Source: CAYJAD01 sp964370305 (lineage in GTDB: Bacteria; Desulfobacterota; Desulfovibrionia; Desulfovibrionales; Desulfovibrionaceae). Taken from it: 16,009 bases of DNA. The notes under the pieces were generated by a model. It had not been told where the DNA came from and searched no databases. It saw nothing but the letters and a program-made list of their open reading frames with translations. The position numbers and the translations under genes were made by a program. The DNA is taken from positions 1 through 16,009 of the forward strand of contig CAYJIU010000048.1 of NCBI GenBank assembly GCA_964370305.1. The letters are read 5' to 3'. Below, one piece after another: positions 9,001 to 13,730 of the stretch. Numbering within the stretch: the stretch's first letter is position 1; every line of letters starts with the position of its first letter.

Positions 9001-11529
9001 CAAGGCTACGCCGGCATCTGGGTCAGTAGCACTGGCAGTATCACTAACAGATGTACCATCTTCACCTATGCTCAAGTTTTGTACAGTTAACGCTGGCTGG
9101 TCATTAGTACCGGTAATTTCAACTGAAATTGGCTGGTCAACAGAAGCTGTACCGTCAGTAGCACGTAGGGTAAAATTCTCTGTTACTAGCTGGCCTTCAG
9201 AAAGACTTTGGGCAAGGGTATTATCAAGAGTATAAGTATATTCACCTGTTGCAGTATTAATGCTTAAGGTGCCATACATGCCATTCAAGGTTATGACATT
9301 AGAATTACCAGCACCAACAATATAATAAGAAAGGGTATCACCATCAACGTCATCGCCTTGAATGGTGCCGCTTCCTCGGCTTACGCCACCAAAGAAATCG
9401 TTGGGGCTATTGCCTACTATGATTGGATTATCTTTAACGCCTTGCTCGGCAATACCTGTAATATTTTGGAAACTAGTAACTGTTGGGGCATCGTTGGTGC
9501 CAGTAATGCTCACGGTTACATCTTGACTAGTAGAAGTTGTACCATCATCAACAGTAATAGTGTATATCAAATCTACTCTGTCACCAGCACCAAGTTTATC
9601 CACGGCACCGTTTGCGACATTATTAAGAGTAAAGGTGTATTGGCCAGCACCATCTATATTAAATGTACCATAATCACTGGCATTGGCAGTCTTAGCTGCG
9701 GAAGAGTAAGTAAGAGTATCTAGAGGGTTACCATCGTTGGCATTAACTTGATTACTAGAAGACGCAGCACCTTCAGCAATGCTTAAATCAGGAGCATTGG
9801 TAATGACTGGGGCTACGTTGCCGTCAATATTATCAAAGGTAATGGTTACGCCACCATAATTGCCAGAGCCCGTGATGGTTTGTTCAACACCATTTATGAT
9901 TAATTTGTCATCATCAGTGTCAAAATTATCAATGGTAACATTACCCGTGGCATTATCAAAGCGCAAAACATCGGCAGCACCATCATCAGCACCAAGGTCA
10001 ATATTTGCACCAGTGCCCACTGTATCTATGTTGATGGTATCAGCACCGCCGCCGGCGTAGATTTCGCCGTCAAAAGTGCCTTTTACAGTGATGACATCAT
10101 CCCCACCTTGGGTATCGGTGGCACCACTTACATCATCCCCATAGATTTTGGCATTTTGACCAACGTCACCACCAATGGTTATGGTGTCATCACCCCAAGT
10201 GGACGTGACCCCAGCCCCAATTGTATTCACATCACCGGAGATGATAGAATCAGTAAAATCGCCACTAATATTAATAGCATCATCACCAAAATGGGCCTCA
10301 GTAACCGTGGCAGCAACGGTTTTTACGTCACCATAAATGCTGTCACCACCGGTTTTTTGACTAAAGGAGATGTTATCATTACCGGCAAATAAAGTACCGT
10401 TTTGCATGTCAAATGCGTCACCAACAACAGTACCATCACTCATTTGATTGCCAACTATGGTATCATTACCAGCAGTGACATGCCCGTCTATTATGGTGTT
10501 GACATCACCAGAAATAACAACGCCGTCACCTATATCATTTAAAATTTCAATGCGTTGTGAGCCAAGCACATGGGTGCCGCCGTTGATGATATCTACATCA
10601 CCAGAAAAAGAAGTGTCCCCATCGATTTGATAAACGGTTACACTAGGTGTACCACCAGTACCACCTGTACCGCCGCCACTGTCATCATTGGAGTCTATAA
10701 GTAGGTCATCATCCGTACCGGGGCCGCTGGCACCACCTGCGCCTGTGTCAATGGAAGTATCAATCCCGTTAGAGTTAAGGCCATCCAAAAGGCCAGACAA
10801 GGTGTCAGAATCAAGAAAACCAAGCAAGCTTTGATCTAATTCAATATTAACTTGGCTTGAATTACTACCACTGTCTAAACCTTGGTCATCGCCTTCTTCA
10901 CCGGCAGCAGGCTCAATGTGTTCTTGGTCTTCAACACCCAAAAGCTCATCAATGGAACCTAAAATCTGGTCAAGTAAATTTGAAATTTCTTCAGGAGTAA
11001 AATTGTATGGAGTAAGCGCACTATCACCATCAGCACCAATTAATGCACCCTGATTTGGCAAGGTTAAAGATAATATTTTGCCATCGTGGGTAGTAATTGT
11101 GAGGTTGTGCCCTTGGTCTAAGGCAATCAAAAAGCAAACTTCACTGCCATCGTCATTGATTTTATTTACAAAGGTTGTACCACGAATACCCACCGTGGCC
11201 TTTGGTGTACTGACCTTGAAGGCATCTGGGTTTTGCTCAACTACCTCTCCACTAATGGTACGCATGGCACCTTGCGCTAGGTTTAACACAAAGGATGGCG
11301 TGTTGGTATCATAGGAAAATTCCTGCACAGTCATGACTGTATTAGGGCTAAGCGCAGCTTTAGCACCATCGGCAAAAGAAATCTCCACAGCAGAGTCTTG
11401 TGTCTTGATGGTGTCGGTAGCATAAACGCTATCACCTTGCTTTAAGCTAATGTCTTGTCCATTACGCTCAACGATAACTGGGCCTGTAGCCTTGCTAATT
11501 ATTGCTGCCACGTTATTCTCCTGTGCCAT
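52..11529 (-). CDS. Giant type I-secreted RTX/VCBS adhesin with N-terminal retention/FecR-like domain
   Basis: The 3825-residue protein has no Sec signal peptide. Residues about 10-165 match FecR/retention modules (GDSVYATDTIKT, SFADGAKAALS, STPKATVGIRGTTF). A helical stretch and PAAG (207-210) follow, then a Gly/Asp-rich linker to about 295. Residues about 300-570 form an RTX-like block ending in NFDTDDDKLIING. About 573-925, 1709-1855, 1855-2005 and 2005-2135 are VCBS-type domains with TGTNDAP borders. About 925-1145 and 1457-1705 are cadherin-like or T1SS-143-like, and 1147-1456 are three Ig-like domains. About 2140-3710 is a long RTX-like block. The last ~100 residues carry NFNVGTDKLYVD and end in a hydrophobic tail, as type I secretion targets do. 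I saw only two Cys. The expected role is calcium-dependent cell-surface adhesion or biofilm formation; this is inferred from family architecture, and the ligand is unknown. The start is supported by AAGGAG 7 nt upstream. No exporter genes are adjacent. The reading frame is uninterrupted despite the repeats. Confidence 0.93.
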   Translation of the reverse strand: MAQENNVAAIISKATGPVIVERNGQDISLKQGDSVYATDTIKTQDSAVEISFADGAKAALSPNTVMTVQEFSYDTNTPSFVLNLAQGAMRTISGEVVEQNPDAFKVSTPKATVGIRGTTFVNKINDDGSEVCFLIALDQGHNLTITTHDGKILSLTLPNQGALIGADGDSALTPYNFTPEEISNLLDQILGSIDELLGVEDQEHIEPAAGEEGDDQGLDSGSNSSQVNIELDQSLLGFLDSDTLSGLLDGLNSNGIDTSIDTGAGGASGPGTDDDLLIDSNDDSGGGTGGTGGTPSVTVYQIDGDTSFSGDVDIINGGTHVLGSQRIEILNDIGDGVVISGDVNTIIDGHVTAGNDTIVGNQMSDGTVVGDAFDMQNGTLFAGNDNISFSQKTGGDSIYGDVKTVAATVTEAHFGDDAINISGDFTDSIISGDVNTIGAGVTSTWGDDTITIGGDVGQNAKIYGDDVSGATDTQGGDDVITVKGTFDGEIYAGGGADTINIDTVGTGANIDLGADDGAADVLRFDNATGNVTIDNFDTDDDKLIINGVEQTITGSGNYGGVTITFDNIDGNVAPVITNAPDLSIAEGAASSSNQVNANDGNPLDTLTYSSAAKTANASDYGTFNIDGAGQYTFTLNNVANGAVDKLGAGDRVDLIYTITVDDGTTSTSQDVTVSITGTNDAPTVTSFQNITGIAEQGVKDNPIIVGNSPNDFFGGVSRGSGTIQGDDVDGDTLSYYIVGAGNSNVITLNGMYGTLSINTATGEYTYTLDNTLAQSLSEGQLVTENFTLRATDGTASVDQPISVEITGTNDQPALTVQNLSIGEDGTSVSDTASATDPDAGVALNFSLTNPSSAITTTQNGQYGSFSIDAAGNYTYTLFTQAQNASAYNTVQSLEINQTLTETFDIYVQDGEGAYTTQEVTVTINGASEGALSTTIAVNSDDANVAANTDADNTNDVVVTINLDPADIAAGMSFDTNANLPNSQYGTFSFDGGNLVFTQTKAFDHSAGNSFTVDVAIKDAVGATGTATVTITITDSVPTISATVASNSVVEGNSTTGTITADFGADVPVDATVKVGTMAGGVFTAATTEHATLGWDVGNGYVKLSADGQSYTFTAKPDKAGENETFTFQITDSDDDTITTDVTVSMTDAVTTATITVNSVTADNTINAAESAVGVEVAVTGTVGGDAAVGDTVTLTVNGNNYTGLVQADGSYSINVLGSDLAVDATFDAKVEGTDAKGNSFTANTTHTVTVDTTASATITVNNVTADNTINASESIANVTVTGTVGGDATVGDTVTLTVNGNEYTGQVQAGLTYSINVLGSDLVADNTIDAKIEGTDAAGNPFTGNATHTVLVDTNTTATITLDTIAGDGVLNSVEAAGDVAITGRVDGDVKAGDTVTLTVGAQDFTGTLAADLTFSIDVPGNVLAANNSITTFVTASDAAGNSKPITHTEGYTVDTAPTIITAGTVSLDEGELTEGTHVTKDAVFEQSFTIIEDNLASVTIAGQNIVLDAAGSGSYNGAAITPAGAPYSISNVVITNNGDGTYTVNCNVTLNDNITTHDVQGADDVKPTVGFDISTADKVGNLSSTTVDVNIIDDGVAFSAEAPITLTEGTSTAAGLTFADNFTGADKEGGTYDVTTVSTVGTSTDYIAKISTFDYDWGIVTLNYETGVYSVDIKPDYTGSGTETFNVEFTDSDGDKANIDVTVNITQATNVAPVITAVNALIVQEAGVGDGDDTQESATPNAPFAGISGVPGGITAHDPDNSGSITFSVENGAAHADAAYAAYDFKVTGLYGDLYLDADSGQYIYVVDETRANTLTEGDAPTERFTVTANDGEADSDPMDIVVTVKGTNDAPVLTLDATNGHGATVGGGPGDLTIDEDGINGAGGAGGPVYGQIVVNDPDTGDSMTFFVSETGKNFGETLGDADDFTNGLTLDTTLLELNYGSVQVGANGDLIGGYNYYVDDTKTQHLSEGDSVTDTFTVYAQDKNGAWTSKDVTVTITGTNDAPQLTLTPDVGTDNEVTGGGDDDANKDTATGIVDVIDVDADGTTQILSITYGGTTNTAANAGGDVTLVGTYGTLVINGATGAYTYTLGLTDTQRNAIDTLRDNAGQTTETFTITTTDAHGAANGKDLVITVNAGEEGGGDVSALQMPSTAYNIADELSYGNVQNSGILVGDSNPATVAGTGNVAGADTITLSGNVQGSGIIVGDIHEDTSGNTPIAGGNDSISVTGSLQDTGIIFGDSSATGYENVTAGNDTITITGNMQGSGAGSFIYGDNAPGGAQLYESTSVGGNDSITVSSNMQDNATIHGGAGNDTISIGDTMSGSATIYGGRGDDVFNINNLGNQATINGGHGDDVFNLTNVTAGTGVDAANIDLGFGDNIINIVNSLTQGEININRAGADDSTATDTLYLQNGATGGSINFEGVSNVTIQGGSAANPGAANVEGVNLNTSSGNDYFNLGTVKNTSIEAGGGNDTVSIGTLQEGNDIYTRDGDDSVVISDVTQTATIDLGTGENSLTISNAVDLGSNSLTIISENSGYTGDKIVFENGISSGTINLNGNIDANAGDNFMEGGYIGFDMSGGTIILSQGAGVTIGTMSGNAKIQSTEALAYNLEIESMQDNAIIEGSGSNDRITITSVTGGTINAGVGDDTIIIEEQGQQSIPSIFAGGTINGGDGADSIVIEAMSGGTIDGGGDAGQDTVTITELSGTNNIFSNLAELNITTLQDGASYTITNVGKITIAGKEITGNTDGTGSADNDLINLDNLDEDINTLAGDDIVIVRGTLNGDIVAGEGNDSISVNAHDIGIIDGGIGTDTFTLTGTIDWWDSFEISNIQNVEVINIANLGQNGVVNGVGSDEFTIINMEDGSVYGQDQYNNGANPRAGIVNVTNLSGTDNHFEDIITLNLNNVDTYTTFTIENVGSVKLQGIEYAVQYADSLVDTSLTGTTGADYLMVKGDITNNASSIWGDDGADMITLAGTMQVGLVAGGVGADTINIHTLQDGSVYAGEFMSNADTSSNKIVIENMNGGSVYGGADSDTFDIGTLNAGTLDGFTGDDTININKMLGGTVTSNGYTEISIENGAEITGTIINAGDANNYIYLADGMQSGTLILQANGNQGFSVNFTDSNFNNNTSMSGGTINGSAKDDSFSISNVSGASTINAGDGNDNISIYTMQAGAINGDAGNDGIDIDIYTGGIIDGGAGDDTLNIRMVDQTLNLDDIRNVENITIGENSYYPVGVEGGTINGTADADNITIEYMNNGTFDGKGGGDTVNVDTLSGTNTFKNIEKLVIDKVENGSYTVENVGEVWVGGTLITGAVLAEENFSDGSTLNGTDAGDFISISKQMTDGTIAAGGGDDNIAVNTMSGGTINAGAGGDNISLTTIVAHAGIAGTIDGGEGDDTLVLTKTIGENGTGLPEDNDLVDLTQLNINNVESVVINTIRYGTLKNSAQVQKLIINDFNGFNSSSGTFKGILEGHTGDDDIEIRNIGGDANITLGTGNDKLSIDSISAYGPDVIIDGGEGSDTVIINDTLESPDGSEFIFSNIEDLRLSKIDTDAEYTMTNIGKLTIGNAEITGLQHYNDGRYTSNITVSGTSDANDLIHFVDNFASLSSGNLDTQGGDDVILIAADVGGSISTINAGAGNDSIHISTLENDALISGGSGSDTIHIDHINDRGRVDGGSGNDEIYINNITAAGSITGGTGNDAITVNRFSEGTITGGEGNDTFTTGLSGTINNSTYRPTIDLTETTQTEDIVQLYYHPRDDADQYVTVKNFNVGTDKLYVDKDPITDANNFGSYSTGEAIDISAADIAAGEKIIGLADGHTITVYFT
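400..5080 (-). repeat. C-terminal RTX-like repeat block of the adhesin
   Basis: This region encodes residues about 2150-3710, some 40% of the protein. The early part (to about 4600) has 33-38-residue units such as GNDTITITGNMQGSG...IYGD. It then shifts to 18-20-residue units of the form xIxGGxGDDxIxIxxMxxGT, for example GGRGDDVFNINNLGNQATIN followed by GGHGDDVFNLTNV. Only one canonical RTX half-turn (GGxGxDxI) occurs per unit; the other half is a hydrophobic strand ending in GT. Four longer modules with NVGK-type motifs interrupt the series. A calcium-dependent beta-roll or parallel beta-helix fold is likely. Confidence 0.75.
7466..8090 (-). repeat. Tandem Ig-like repeat pair within the adhesin (312-nt period)
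   Basis: Two adjacent units of 104 codons encode Ig-like domains starting TATITVNSVTADNTINAAES and SATITVNNVTADNTINASES. Both contain VGDTVTLTVNGN and SINVLGSDL. The similarity is also obvious in the DNA: GCATTAATGGTATTGTC recurs at about 8030 and 7718, exactly 312 nt apart. A third, more diverged unit (about 7160-7466) keeps the same outline (GDTVTLTVGAQDFTG). The pattern indicates fairly recent duplication of the first two units. Confidence 0.8.
9830..10640 (-). repeat. N-terminal RTX-like repeat block of the adhesin
   Basis: This stretch encodes residues about 297-567. Units of roughly 33-38 residues repeat the pattern (G)GDDxIxIxGxxxxxxxIxGD, for example GDDAINISGDFTDSIISGD, then GDDTITIGGDVGQNAKIYGD, then GDDVITVKGTFDGEIYAGG. 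The block closes with a cap containing TIDNFDTDDDKLIING and VTITFD. The Gly/Asp pattern suggests a calcium-binding beta-roll or beta-helix. A block of this kind so close to the N-terminus is unusual, since RTX repeats normally sit next to the C-terminal secretion signal. Confidence 0.65.
10900..10911 (-). other. PAAG: candidate LapG-type cleavage site in the adhesin
   Basis: Residues 207-210 of the giant adhesin read PAAG, within EPAAGEEG. They lie just after a predicted helix (EEISNLLDQILGSIDELLG) and the FecR/retention-like domain. In LapA-family adhesins the periplasmic protease LapG cuts between the two alanines of a TAAG/PAAG-type motif at the C-terminal edge of the retention module. Position and motif both fit, but no LapG or LapD gene is in the window, so cleavage is inferred. 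Confidence 0.45.
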
Positions 11530-11536
11530 GGTGGTT

Positions 11537-11542
11537 CTCCTT
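11537..11542 (-). promoter_or_regulatory. Ribosome binding site of the giant adhesin
   Basis: On the minus strand AAGGAG lies 7 nt before the ATG at 11529-11527. It is a near-perfect Shine-Dalgarno sequence and fixes this ATG as the start. Confidence 0.85.
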
Positions 11543-11651
11543 GAGTCTTTAACTTTACTTGACGTAATTTTGACTCGTTAACGGTGAAATAAACATCAAA
11601 CATACTGATTACTTGTTGAAGAATTAGTGTTCAATATGCTTTGCTTTGATG

Positions 11652-11657
11652 ATTATA
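11652..11657 (-). promoter_or_regulatory. Candidate -10 box for the adhesin
   Basis: A perfect TATAAT occurs on the minus strand about 123 nt upstream of the adhesin start. The hexamer 17 nt further upstream (ATAAAG) is a poor -35 box and there is no extended -10 TG. If this is the promoter it probably needs an activator. The AT-rich context makes a chance match possible. Confidence 0.3.
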
Positions 11658-11688
11658 TTCTCTCCTAAAAAACTCTTTATAACACTGT

Positions 11689-11714
11689 GTATGTTTTATA
11701 TATCATAAACATAC
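11689..11714. promoter_or_regulatory. 26-bp inverted repeat upstream of the adhesin, operator-like
   Basis: GTATGTTT (11689-11696) and AAACATAC (11707-11714) are perfect 8-bp inverted arms separated by 10 bp. The centre lies roughly 57 bp upstream of the start site predicted from the TATAAT at 11652-11657, a position typical of class I activator sites. The regulator is not identifiable from sequence. Confidence 0.4.
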
Positions 11715-11950
11715 GGTTTTTATTTAAATTTTCCCTGAAAAACATTTAAGTTTTGCAAAAAAGATACCCAATATGCAAAAACATAACCTTGCTATCTGGT
11801 TGTCTTGCAATGCAAAAATAGCTTAAACGCATAAAAGCGCACCACAAGAGAACGGCAAAAAAGCCGCAAAAATTCGGGAATATTGGTAAGATAGGCCCGA
11901 CACGTTCGACAATCCAAGCAACGTACCACTGAACAACATGTCAATTTAGG

Positions 11951-12117
11951 GCAGGGGAGCTAACCCCCAGGGCAAAAGCCCCTGATATAAATTGTGGGGT
12001 ACTAGTCCAGCACCCGGGTGCATCTTTAGATGCATATTTTTAGCCCAAGCTACGCAAGTATGCTAGCTTAAACATTGCAACCAGTTCAGCATTGCAATGC
12101 CGTTATGGGCCTAGTAC
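11951..12117. other. Candidate branched structured RNA in the adhesin upstream gap
   Basis: Several perfect complementary arms nest within about 170 nt. GTACTAG (11999-12005) pairs with CTAGTAC (12111-12117). GCCCA (12043-12047) pairs with TGGGC (12106-12110), directly abutting the previous stem. CATTGCAA (12073-12080) pairs with TTGCAATG (12092-12099). AAGCTA/TAGCTT and GCA/TGC form a hairpin at about 12047-12069, and TGCATCT/AGATGCA one at 12019-12034. A G/C-rich part (11952-11984) has mutually exclusive pairings. It matches no RNA family I know, including tmRNA, RNase P, 6S, SRP and the common riboswitches. The strand is undetermined: a plus-strand sRNA or a long minus-strand adhesin leader are both possible. 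Confidence 0.35.
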
Positions 12118-12120
12118 GAG

Positions 12121-12172
12121 AAGTAGCTTGAAAAAAGCTTGCAATTTTCCGTACAAAAAAAGTATACTACTT
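12121..12172. repeat. Imperfect hairpin adjoining the branched structure
   Basis: AAGTAG (12121-12126) is complementary to CTACTT (12167-12172). Inside, AGCTT (12125-12129) can pair with AAGCT (12135-12139), an alternative to the outer stem. The A-tracts between the arms would become T-tracts on the minus strand. Function is unknown. Confidence 0.3.
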
Positions 12173-12207
12173 GGGATTAATGGTGTCAATGTTTTTTGTT
12201 CATTTGT

Positions 12208-12403
12208 AGATATTTTTTAAAAAAATATCTGAGAGTGCTGACAAAGTCAGCACGACCGATAAATCAGGAATAGGCGGAGCTTTGCTTCGCCGTTAAGTGA
12301 CTGATTTTCGTGCCTTCCCGCTTGGCAGCTCTGCTGACAATAGCGGCGCAAAACCCACGAGGTGGGGTTTGTCATCAAGCTGAGATATTTTTTAAAAAAA
12401 TAT
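12208..12403. repeat. Palindrome-bounded hairpin-rich element (MITE- or REP-like)
   Basis: A 21-nt AT-rich sequence (AGATATT...AAATAT) occurs identically at 12208-12228 and 12383-12403. Because it is itself palindromic, the two copies act as both direct and inverted termini. Between them lie four hairpins: GTGCTGAC/GTCAGCAC with AAA loop (12235-12253); a nested fold, GCACGA/TCGTGC outside, AATCAG/CTGATT, then GGCGGAGC-TTT-GCTTCGCC (12250-12313); CCGCT/AGCGG enclosing CAGC-TCT-GCTG (12318-12346); and AAACCCAC/GTGGGGTTT (12351-12370). No ORF is evident inside. The layout fits a small non-autonomous mobile element or intergenic palindrome cluster. No target-site duplication was clear. Confidence 0.45.
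12347..12370 (-). terminator. Possible intrinsic terminator downstream of the aldolase
   Basis: On the minus strand AAACCCCAC-CTC-GTGGGTTTT forms an 8-bp stem with one bulged base, ending in a short T run before GCGCC. It lies about 56 nt past the aldolase stop and could end that transcript, though the T tract is short. It also forms part of the hairpin-rich element. Confidence 0.4.
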
Positions 12404-12425
12404 ATTTTTATATTTCAAGCGTCGG

Positions 12426-13463
12426 CTATAATATCTCTTTTAACGTTTGGAGTAGTTTATCGGCATCATCCATGGTTGTACTAAAAGAAGTCACAAAGCG
12501 GATAACATGTTCTTGGCCTTGCACTTGCCATGTTTCAAAGGCATAACTTTTTGCTAAAATATTTGCAGTATTTGCAGATATAATAGGAAAAATTTGATTT
12601 GTACACGTAGGAACAAAGAAATCTATACCCAATTTTCTAAGTTCAGCATCAAGATAACGAGCAACCCTATTGGCATTTTGGGCTAGCTCATAATATAAAT
12701 TATTTTGCAAAAGTGCCTCAAATTGCGCGCTAATAAGCCAACCTTTAGCCAGTAATGCCCCACGCTGTTTGCATAAATAGCGAAAATCTTTCTGTATATC
12801 TTCATGCACCAAGACTAGAGCCTCACCAAAGAGAGCACCATTTTTAGTCCCTCCAATATAAAATGCGTCGCAAAGCTTAGCCACATGTTCCAAGCTTGGG
12901 GCATCATCATTGGAAGCCATGGCTGCACCAAGTCGCGCGCCATCAAGAAATAAATATAATCCTAATATCTTACATGTATTGGCTATGGCTGCAAGCTCAG
13001 TCTTGCTATACACAGTACCAAGCTCGGTGGATTGCGAAATATACACAAGTTTTGCCTGCACCATGTGTTCATTGTTATGCGTCTCGCAAATGGCTTCAAT
13101 ATGCTCTGGCTTTAGCTTGCCATCGTCACTTTGGGCTGTGAGTATTTTATGCCCCGTGGCTTCAATGGCACCGGTTTCATGTACAGCTATATGCCCACTT
13201 TCCACTGCAATGACCGCTTGATGTGGTCGTAAAAATGTAGATATGGTCAATAAATTAGTCAAAGTGCCGCCAGCAATAAAATGCACCTGAGCTTGGGGGC
13301 ATTTGCATTGTTTGCGCACTAAATCCGCTGTTCTCACGGAAATTTCATCAAGCCCATAGCCAGCATGACGATCTAAGCCAATACAGGCAAGTGCTTGCAT
13401 AACCACAGGATGGCAAGATTGATTGTAATCATTCTTAAATGTTTGTAGAATGGATGTAGGCAT
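12426..13463 (-). CDS. ltaE: Low-specificity L-threonine aldolase (PLP-dependent)
   Basis: The 345-residue cytoplasmic protein has the normal length for this fold-type I PLP family, which cleaves L-threonine or L-allo-threonine to glycine and acetaldehyde. Visible signatures are the N-terminal DRHAGYGLDE (31-40), FIAGGTLTN (62-70) in the cofactor-phosphate region, and GHIAVHETGA (90-99), where His91 should stack on the PLP ring. LDGARLG (173-179) has Asp174 contacting the pyridine nitrogen, and IGGTKNG (203-209) has Lys207 as the Schiff-base lysine. The start has AAAAGGA about 5 nt upstream. A TACAAT box (13486-13491, minus strand) gives a short leader, and the palindrome ACATT-AA-AATGT (13491-13502) abuts its upstream side and could be an operator. 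The gene is transcribed divergently from the sirtuin gene. Substrate stereospecificity cannot be told from sequence. Confidence 0.9.
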   Translation of the reverse strand: MPTSILQTFKNDYNQSCHPVVMQALACIGLDRHAGYGLDEISVRTADLVRKQCKCPQAQVHFIAGGTLTNLLTISTFLRPHQAVIAVESGHIAVHETGAIEATGHKILTAQSDDGKLKPEHIEAICETHNNEHMVQAKLVYISQSTELGTVYSKTELAAIANTCKILGLYLFLDGARLGAAMASNDDAPSLEHVAKLCDAFYIGGTKNGALFGEALVLVHEDIQKDFRYLCKQRGALLAKGWLISAQFEALLQNNLYYELAQNANRVARYLDAELRKLGIDFFVPTCTNQIFPIISANTANILAKSYAFETWQVQGQEHVIRFVTSFSTTMDDADKLLQTLKEIL

Positions 13464-13587
13464 ATTTTTCCTTTTATTTCAACATATTGTACATTAAAAT
13501 GTCGTATGTAAGTGTAATTAAGTAAATAACCATCTACCCACAGGATGTCAAATTCAAAGCCCACGTTTATGTAGTCTAAAAAGCCTT

Positions 13588-13614
13588 TATACTTAAATTG
13601 GATAGTTAAGTATA
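13588..13614. promoter_or_regulatory. 27-bp inverted repeat in the aldolase/sirtuin divergent region
   Basis: TATACTTAA and TTAAGTATA form perfect 9-bp inverted arms around a 9-bp spacer (ATTGGATAG). Related half-sites TTAAGTA (13518-13524) and TTAAGTG (about 13625-13631) flank it. The site lies 117 bp before the sirtuin start and about 125 bp upstream of the aldolase start, so one regulator could control either or both. The high AT content lowers confidence. Confidence 0.4.
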
Positions 13615-13719
13615 TTTTATAAACTTTAAGTGTGGAGTTATATTTAAAAATAATTGTACAAAGTTTTCAATTTAAAAATACGACTTTTTGGGTTAAAAAA
13701 ATAAATGGTATTGAATTGC

Positions 13720-13725
13720 AGGAGG
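13720..13725 (+). promoter_or_regulatory. Ribosome binding site that decides the sirtuin start
   Basis: A perfect AGGAGG lies 5 nt upstream of the ATG at 13731. An earlier in-frame ATG at 13632 would add 33 residues unlike any sirtuin N-terminus, so 13731 is the likely start. Confidence 0.88.
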
Positions 13726-13730
13726 ACAAT

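Noticed and set aside
11823..11939. Minus-strand 38-codon ORF with a hydrophobic product in the gap
   Set aside because: It has no Shine-Dalgarno sequence before its ATG, no recognisable motif, and ends in AT-rich sequence; it is likely chance.
11881..12180. tRNA, tmRNA, 6S RNA, RNase P or c-di-GMP riboswitch in the structured gap
   Set aside because: None of the conserved sequence blocks of these RNAs was found on either strand; only the secondary-structure potential is supported.
12310..12546. Plus-strand ORF across the hairpin element and the aldolase 3' end
   Set aside because: It runs through the AT palindrome and then lies antisense to the aldolase; no RBS or motif.
13373..13564. Minus-strand 63-codon ORF overlapping the start of the aldolase gene
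   Set aside because: It overlaps the aldolase in another frame and covers its promoter region; no family features.
13632..13730. Longer sirtuin start adding 33 residues
   Set aside because: The extra residues do not resemble sirtuins, and AGGAGG directly precedes the ATG at 13731.
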